64,000 nt of DNA, taken from assembly GCF_001043005.1 (NCBI RefSeq), contig NZ_JYKZ01000001.1, positions 558,001 through 622,000 of the forward strand. Direction: 5' to 3'. The notes beneath the pieces are model-generated. The model had not been told where the DNA came from. It did no database searches and saw only the letters and a list, made by a program, of their open reading frames with translations. This document shows, one piece after another, positions 59,601 through 64,000 of the stretch. How positions within the stretch are numbered: position 1 is the first letter of the stretch; the number at the start of each line of letters is the position of its first letter. The position numbers were made by a program, and so were the translations under genes. The DNA is from Pseudomonas psychrophila (GTDB taxonomy: Bacteria; Pseudomonadota; Gammaproteobacteria; Pseudomonadales; Pseudomonadaceae).

Positions 59601-62600
59601 GGCGGGGTCAGGTTGTTCATGTGTACCTGGCGCAACACCCCTTCATCGGTGTTGCTCACGGCCATGATTGCCTGCGCTGTCTCATCGCTCACGGACTGAG
59701 GCTCGGCGCGCAGTCTTCGCAAGAGCTGGAGCCTGGACCAGTGCAGCGGATTCTCGCTTTTCAGTCGCCATGCGCCATCGCCGTTGTGCTCCAGCAGCGG
59801 CGTATTGACTCCGACTTTATCCGGATGCTTGAGTCGCCATTTGTGCAGCTTGGCATCGAGTTCAACCTGATACACCACGCCGTAAAGCGACAGATGGTGT
59901 TTACCCTCTATCTCGTAAAGCCCCAGCTCCCCCGGCGGCTGATCAAGGGGTAACGCCACCGCCCTCTGGTATTGGGCCGTGGATTTGTCCCAAAGGCTGA
60001 CGCGCCCATCTGCCTGACGGCTGGCCAGCATTGCATCGCCCAAGGCCTTGCGCAGACCCGTGATGCTGATGCCCTGCATGCCCAGCTGTGAGCGTTCTTG
60101 AGGTTTGAGCAACCAACCCAGCGCCAGATAAAAACTGTCAGGGGTTGAGCTGAACGTGATGCTCTCTTGACGACGGTAATCAAACGCTGCGTACGAGCCA
60201 TTGCCGTGATGGCGCAGCACGACACTGGTGTCGTCAGCTCCAGTGGCTGTATAAACGCTCGCAGCATCGGTGACCACCAGCCTGCGATTGAGCTTGTCGT
60301 GCAGGGCACCGCGCGCAAACTCCCGCGCCCAGCTATCCATATCCCGGGTATGGGCACGGGGGTGATAAATACCATCCAGAGCCTGATCGACACGCAGTTT
60401 TATCTCCAGTTGATCCACCGCGCTGGCAAACGGTAGGGGCTGGGCGTTGTGCTCAAGGGCACGGCTCACCTGGTACGTATTGAATGGATGCGCAACCAGC
60501 AGTGACTCCAGACTCTCGATAGACAACGAGGGGTTTAGCTCATGAAGTTTGGCGAGCAGTGGCGTAGTGCTTTCCGAGATCGGCGGGCACACCAGCGGCA
60601 AGTACTTGCGGCCTGCATCTGCGCTGGCAATCGGGTCGTTGCGCGCATGCCCTTCGAGCCCAGTGAGGGCCTTGAATAAAAGCGTTTTGTCCTCTCGGGC
60701 CAGATCGCAAACTTGCTCGCCAATGGCTGTAATCCGCGTGGCCCTGTCACGACCAGGACTGTCTTCGCGCCCCAGCATTGATGTCTCGGGTAATTGGTCG
60801 AGTACCAAGGCGAGCAATTGATGCACCTGCCTACTGCCTTGGCCGAGATCGTCCTTGGCCGCATAGGCACCATGATCCAGACGCTTGACCTGAATACGAT
60901 TCAACGGCGTACCAGGGCGGTAATCCTTGCCATAGGATTCAATCACCGTCCCTTGTGGATTGAGTACATCCAGCACTGCCTCCACCGGCCAGTGGTCCAA
61001 TTGGGTCAAGACACTCAGTACCGCGCGGTGGGCGCTGACCGGTAATGCCACGCGCAGTGGCAAGTCGGTAACGATGTGCTCGATGAGTCGATCAGCCATT
61101 AGCCGACGTACCCCGTCGGCCAGCGGGCCCGGTATGGGCTGGCCTTGCCAGGTGTCCTGCAACTGCTGACGAGAAGTCGCGGTAATGCTCAGCATCCTCT
61201 CGATATCCCCACGCGCAGCGCTCTGGGTATCGACCACCAGCATGCGCTGCAACAACTGAACGTCGCTCAGGCTCTGAACATCATCGAGCGCCAGACGCCA
61301 GACCTTGGTCACGGTATCGAATACCACAGGCGGCCGGTACACCTGAGCATCAACGGCCTTGAGCACGTAATGCTTGTGGACGGGGTCAAGGATGACTTCG
61401 ATGGCCAGGGTCTTGTCGCCCTCCTGGACCTTGGCATACGCCTTGCCCATGTGCGGATAAATACCTTCATGGTTGAGCGTCAACGTGTCCAGCAGGGTGG
61501 CATCCACTTGCGAATAGGGACTCAACTGCCGATCCCACAACTCGGTCCTGCCGTCCTGGTGAATGACCTTGATCGGCTGCCCCACACGGTTCCAGAGTGC
61601 GTTCATGCGTTGTCGATGAGCCTTGCTTGCAACGCCGATCAACCGCCCGCTGATGAGCATATCCATCGAGTCCGCCAATGCCCCGGCGAAGGTGCTGGCC
61701 TCCCCTTTTCCGGCTTCTTTGACCCCCTGCACAACGCTGTAGGCCAGCGATCCGAAGATGGCACCCTGCATGATTTTATTGAGCCCCAACACGCCTCCGG
61801 GCATGGGCGTGGTGAGCAGGCTCAACACCTCACTGCCGATATCGGTCAATGCCTCCTTGAACGCCTGCCAGTCCTGTTCGGACTTGGGGGTGGCCAGCAT
61901 GTTCAGGTTGGAGCGGTAGCGCTGCATGTGCCGCTCGGCCATTGCGTACGCCATCAGTGGCGATCCAGCCGCAGACATTTCGACAGACAGTTGCAAACTG
62001 TCCAGGTCAGGTTCGGGGAACGTGCTGCGAAAACTGTCATACAACACCCCCGCCAGCCACGACAGCCCTTCGGGCCTTGGCTCAGCCCCCAACAGTTTGT
62101 TAAAGAACCCCAGGTCTTTGAGCGCCAGTTGCCTGACAAACCAGCCCAGCTGCCCCTTGCTGTGATCCTGCTTGAGTTGTTGCACGAACTGCTGGAACAC
62201 GGCACCTACGTTCGTATGCCATAAAACTGCACCCCCCAGCCGATTAGGAAAGTAGCTGAAGACACCCATGACTTCGGGCACCTTGATGATGAAAAGCGGC
62301 AGCGCCACGCTGCCTTTTCCGATGAAGTCATAGCCACTTTGCGAACCGAACAGCAGCCTGCCGTCGGCACCCGTGTCCACAGGCGGGTGGATAAACCTGT
62401 GCTTCCTGGCAAGCCCCATCGAGACGGGCCATAGGTGGGGTGACGAGTCCCCCTTCAACATGCCGAGCAATAACTCATGGTCCCTGCGCTGAACTTTCGA
62501 GACGGTGTTATTTCGCAATGCCTCCAGCAACTCGAATTCAATGCTGGATTTGGCTGCGTCTACTGCCAGCCGCATCAAGGACCCAGCCGGCCCGGCTGCC

Positions 62601-63289
62601 TGCTCCAGCAAGCGGTTCAACTGCACGCCAAAATCCAGTCTGCGCGCGATCGCGATAAACGGCCCTGCCGCTTGGCCATTCAAGCCCTCGGCATAATCGA
62701 TGTGACTGGCCTGCTCATAGCTGTAGGGCTTGAGCAGCCTGGAATCGGTTCGATAGCTGAAGTTCTCGCAAGCGGCGTCCCACAGCGTGACCGAGTGAAC
62801 GCGTTCGATAAATCTTGATTCATCCAGCGCGCGAGTCGTGCGAGGGGGGCTGAAGGTGAACCGGGGTTCGCGTGCAGGTTTGTCGCCACTGATGCGTGAG
62901 AGGTATTCATTGAAGTCTTCGTGGATATTTTCACGATAGCGCGTGTAGATGCGGGCTTGCTCGGGGTTGATATCAACGCCCGTCAGGGTTTTCAGTTCTC
63001 GTTTGAGCGCGGCGATCTGGCTGGATTTGAAGGTGTCCTTGATCCGTTTGATCTCCGTTTCGACCGCTTCGAGGTCTGCCTGGGCCTTGCGATGGAGTTG
63101 GGGATAGCTGTTTTTCTGCTCATCATCAAGAAGGGCAAAGTTGGACTGCACGATGGAGGCGATAAAAGACAGCGCTTCATTTTGCGCCCATTGGGTTTTG
63201 CTCAGGAGTACAGGTGCTCTACCGCTCACTGGGGGGGACAGGGTTGTCATCTTCATGATTCCGTTGAGTAATAGCCCCAACATAGCCAT
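56642..63289 (-). CDS. Giant NEL-type E3 ubiquitin ligase effector with dermonecrotic-toxin-type and LRR domains
   Basis: About 2,215 residues from ATG 63289, with GAGG 7 nt upstream; ATG 63256 or 63250 are possible alternatives. Residues about 20-640: alpha-helical dermonecrotic-toxin/DUF6543-like region (LTGVDINPEQARIYTRYREN, LWDAACENFSYRTDSRLL). About 670-1570: three degenerate repeats centred on a WP...(D/N)xxGxxxxxxG motif. About 1715-1880: leucine-rich repeats (LTTLNLSYNNIV, LQALRLDNNSLGI, LRYLNLSHTGI). About 1920-2215: NEL domain with Cys2011 and Asp2013 in ATCRDGV, followed by NLEVQVLIHQAEN, matching the IpaH/SspH active site. Such ligases modify host proteins after secretion. No secretion system or chaperone gene is linked, and no clear signal peptide was seen. 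Domain order is read from sequence; host target and secretion route are inferred. Confidence 0.85.
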   Translation of the reverse strand: MAMLGLLLNGIMKMTTLSPPVSGRAPVLLSKTQWAQNEALSFIASIVQSNFALLDDEQKNSYPQLHRKAQADLEAVETEIKRIKDTFKSSQIAALKRELKTLTGVDINPEQARIYTRYRENIHEDFNEYLSRISGDKPAREPRFTFSPPRTTRALDESRFIERVHSVTLWDAACENFSYRTDSRLLKPYSYEQASHIDYAEGLNGQAAGPFIAIARRLDFGVQLNRLLEQAAGPAGSLMRLAVDAAKSSIEFELLEALRNNTVSKVQRRDHELLLGMLKGDSSPHLWPVSMGLARKHRFIHPPVDTGADGRLLFGSQSGYDFIGKGSVALPLFIIKVPEVMGVFSYFPNRLGGAVLWHTNVGAVFQQFVQQLKQDHSKGQLGWFVRQLALKDLGFFNKLLGAEPRPEGLSWLAGVLYDSFRSTFPEPDLDSLQLSVEMSAAGSPLMAYAMAERHMQRYRSNLNMLATPKSEQDWQAFKEALTDIGSEVLSLLTTPMPGGVLGLNKIMQGAIFGSLAYSVVQGVKEAGKGEASTFAGALADSMDMLISGRLIGVASKAHRQRMNALWNRVGQPIKVIHQDGRTELWDRQLSPYSQVDATLLDTLTLNHEGIYPHMGKAYAKVQEGDKTLAIEVILDPVHKHYVLKAVDAQVYRPPVVFDTVTKVWRLALDDVQSLSDVQLLQRMLVVDTQSAARGDIERMLSITATSRQQLQDTWQGQPIPGPLADGVRRLMADRLIEHIVTDLPLRVALPVSAHRAVLSVLTQLDHWPVEAVLDVLNPQGTVIESYGKDYRPGTPLNRIQVKRLDHGAYAAKDDLGQGSRQVHQLLALVLDQLPETSMLGREDSPGRDRATRITAIGEQVCDLAREDKTLLFKALTGLEGHARNDPIASADAGRKYLPLVCPPISESTTPLLAKLHELNPSLSIESLESLLVAHPFNTYQVSRALEHNAQPLPFASAVDQLEIKLRVDQALDGIYHPRAHTRDMDSWAREFARGALHDKLNRRLVVTDAASVYTATGADDTSVVLRHHGNGSYAAFDYRRQESITFSSTPDSFYLALGWLLKPQERSQLGMQGISITGLRKALGDAMLASRQADGRVSLWDKSTAQYQRAVALPLDQPPGELGLYEIEGKHHLSLYGVVYQVELDAKLHKWRLKHPDKVGVNTPLLEHNGDGAWRLKSENPLHWSRLQLLRRLRAEPQSVSDETAQAIMAVSNTDEGVLRQVHMNNLTPPPLLIDTWKRFGIERDIRGFVKKMQAAHTLPDARTDLQLLLMQSMPGWPRDKVLQVVDAQGNTLQQYGTDLGSHVPRIRILRDDTHNGSFLRALLSQMNEGDTRVLLGDYTPVIEARMLVLAKKIAAHALEREVDVFNTLYQSLEQSTDAHVVVVQNKYPQLPKSVINNLLRHTTGREKAHFLDQGLIPPRLAEQITWTSREVRLARAYEGLFMEATATPDSERLMLHMLESLSGWPANVRIEVRRNDVNGQLLDSIGSAGGRSPRRLVRRDGRYRAYDQDGQALNAPSTTDNNLLASILHVLNEAERGGIAIKDVNDTRVLAKKISDLAIAHRSQVKTLLGLEPPNHRIEPPMKVDTSFVAYPFFLNQGQSNHPLDLVRQVRSLYPRMNYVENLRFLDALGGTDASRRAEVERLRVELETLLGQLASWERIQLYPTAGTHVAMALPGERRRVCELIERAWRRDTETVSAQASLDGGYLLVFNGIQAGDLPALTGDFSHIRGLHMDNMNLHRGSNEFLSSFSQLHVLTMFDNRLRSLPPAIANMPRLTTLNLSYNNIVLSPESAQQLAGCTALQALRLDNNSLGITPDVSRMTALRYLNLSHTGITSWPAGLQGLTHLEEVNLRHNNIVTIEQTLFEAPGANAVNSVTRIHGNPISAESRDRLIDYWGRTGIHMGYIPAVDHAHAFHEARYPIGDISPWLSSGLSAVQRQQKLQQWALLKGFEGKANDLLKLLSGLAQAQADMSAHSRLALHDRVWTLIDRLLADTALRDLLFQGVHYDATCRDGVMVLLDNLEVQVLIHQAENLIGANVRETQHLNLAKGLFRLRQVDQIADAVIAERLRLGGHPDVAEIQLFYRIQLAEALGLPIQTRSMFSAPIAGISAAQITEAKDSILAMDAGPALKHSIMQEVLWRNFLHAKHTARFEAIEEQYQKDYTKLSEDSELSDDLQLLRGAELTDSRDQKLNLLVEELTDAALQGADQTPGGPL

Positions 63290-63396
63290 GGGCAAACCTC
63301 GGCATGCTGTAGATAAATACCCGAATCACATGGGCTTTATGGGCCCCCAGTGGCACCATGCTAGGGTTTTTGTCCTTTATAGAGCAGCCTGTAAAC

Positions 63397-64000
63397 ATGG
63401 CCATGACTTCTCGCCATCTGCGATTGGCGCTGTATTGCGTGTTGATTTTGGCAGGAGCCGTCGTTGCGGGGAGCTGGGCGATGCTTCAGGCCGATCGCCA
63501 TGCGCTGGAAGAAAGCGCCAAACGCGGGCCTGAGCAGCTCAATCTGTATGCCAACTCACTGCACACGTTAATCGAACGCTATCGCGCACTGCCCGCCGTG
63601 CTGGCGCTGGACTCCGAACTGGTGAACGCCCTGAGCAGCCCCGTCACCCCTCAGGTACAAGCCGAGCTCAACCTGAAACTGGAACGCATCAACGGCGCAG
63701 CGCAATCCTCCACCCTGGAGTTGCTCGACAGCACCGGGCTGGCCGTCGCCGCCAGTAACTGGAATACCTCCAACAGTTACGTTGGCCACAACTATGGCTT
63801 CAGGCCGTACTTCAAGCAGACCCGTAGCCAGGGTGCCGGCAGTTTCTATGCGGTGGGCGTGACCAGCGGTATCCCGGGCTACTTTTTATCCAGCGCGGTA
63901 CTCGGCCCCGAAGGCCAGTTTTTGGGCGCGATGGTGGTCAAGCTGGAGTTCCCGCAACTGGAACGCGAATGGAGCCAGGGCAAAGACACGCTGCTCGTCA
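63397..64000 (+). CDS. dctB: DctB-like sensor histidine kinase, 3' part outside window
   Basis: Open from ATG 63397 (a second ATG at 63403 is possible) to the window edge, about 201 residues visible. One N-terminal membrane helix (LALYCVLILAGAVVAGSWAM), then a periplasmic double-Cache sensor: ALEESAKRGPEQLNLYANSL, YRALPAVLALD, YGFRPYFKQT, GSFYAVGVTSGIPGYFLSSAV and GAMVVKLEF. This matches DctB-type kinases of dicarboxylate uptake, which activate DctD at sigma-54 promoters such as that of dctA in this window. The kinase half and a dctD gene would lie further right. Divergent from the giant effector gene across 107 bp. Confidence 0.82.
   Translation, partial: MAMTSRHLRLALYCVLILAGAVVAGSWAMLQADRHALEESAKRGPEQLNLYANSLHTLIERYRALPAVLALDSELVNALSSPVTPQVQAELNLKLERINGAAQSSTLELLDSTGLAVAASNWNTSNSYVGHNYGFRPYFKQTRSQGAGSFYAVGVTSGIPGYFLSSAVLGPEGQFLGAMVVKLEFPQLEREWSQGKDTLLV

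Noticed and set aside
61145..62224. A 359-codon plus-strand open frame inside the giant effector gene
   Set aside because: Antisense shadow with shadow-type composition; no promoter or ribosome site seen.

Overview
The window is chromosomal DNA of a Pseudomonas, most likely of the P. fluorescens group in the broad sense. The evidence is the gene content and order: cobO to cobS next to a MarR/MFS/glutathione peroxidase/FadL block, relA-rlmD-cysM beside gacS, hda-perM-DUF2066 divergent from purMN, and phoPQ beside pcpS. It is also the type of dispersed repeat: GTGGGAGCGAGCCTGCTCGCG inverted pairs and a TGTAGTCGCTGCCGCAGGC family. No prophage, insertion sequence, CRISPR array, rRNA or tRNA was seen. 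Identifications come from reading the translated sequence and from remembered family motifs and gene order, not from a database search.

Layout. 1-8.8 kb: a truncated MFS/acyltransferase fusion, a TDT/SLAC1-type anion exporter with a striking palindrome upstream, the transporter-like hybrid kinase MxtR, RmuC, and a small zinc-ribbon/Sel1-like protein. 8.8-9.8 kb: nearly 1 kb without a convincing gene but with several hairpins, leading to a 74-aa conserved protein. 10.3-14.7 kb: a conserved hypothetical, FadL, a periplasmic glutathione peroxidase, and a MarR-MFS-microprotein unit sharing an operator. 14.7-24 kb: a ten-gene cobalamin operon on the minus strand under a cobalamin riboswitch, almost all genes overlapping, with one junction split by a REP pair. 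24-30 kb: a secreted PQQ-type dehydrogenase lipoprotein, two tandem NlpC/P60 lipoproteins, hda, an AI-2E/PerM-type membrane protein and a DUF2066 protein.

30.5-39.7 kb: purM-purN, a DUF3108 protein, a 60-aa protein, a DUF2058 protein, mazG, relA, rlmD and cysM. 39.8-45 kb: a PirRS/PfeRS-like two-component pair divergent from gacS, the tripartite kinase of the Gac/Rsm cascade. 45-52 kb: ldhA and a run of small housekeeping genes (META lipoprotein, TlpA thioredoxin, arsC, wrbA, DUF2069, a DNA glycosylase-like protein, ttcA, a Yip1 protein, a SprT-like protein). 52-56.6 kb: dctA with a sigma-54 promoter, phoQ-phoP with a PhoP-box-like repeat, and pcpS.

56.6-63.3 kb is the most unusual part: one gene of about 2,215 codons. 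Its product has a large dermonecrotic-toxin-type N-terminal half, three degenerate internal repeats, a leucine-rich repeat block and a C-terminal NEL-type E3 ubiquitin ligase domain with a recognisable Cys-x-Asp motif. It looks like a host-directed effector standing alone among core genes. The window ends inside a DctB-like sensor kinase.

Regulatory sites that could be read directly: cobalamin riboswitch; MarR-type operators, one overlapping a promoter that would give a leaderless marR mRNA; sigma-54 promoter and an AACAACAA Hfq/Crc-type motif before dctA; a PhoP-box-like direct repeat between phoP and pcpS; a hairpin in place of a Shine-Dalgarno before hda; and several clear intrinsic terminators.
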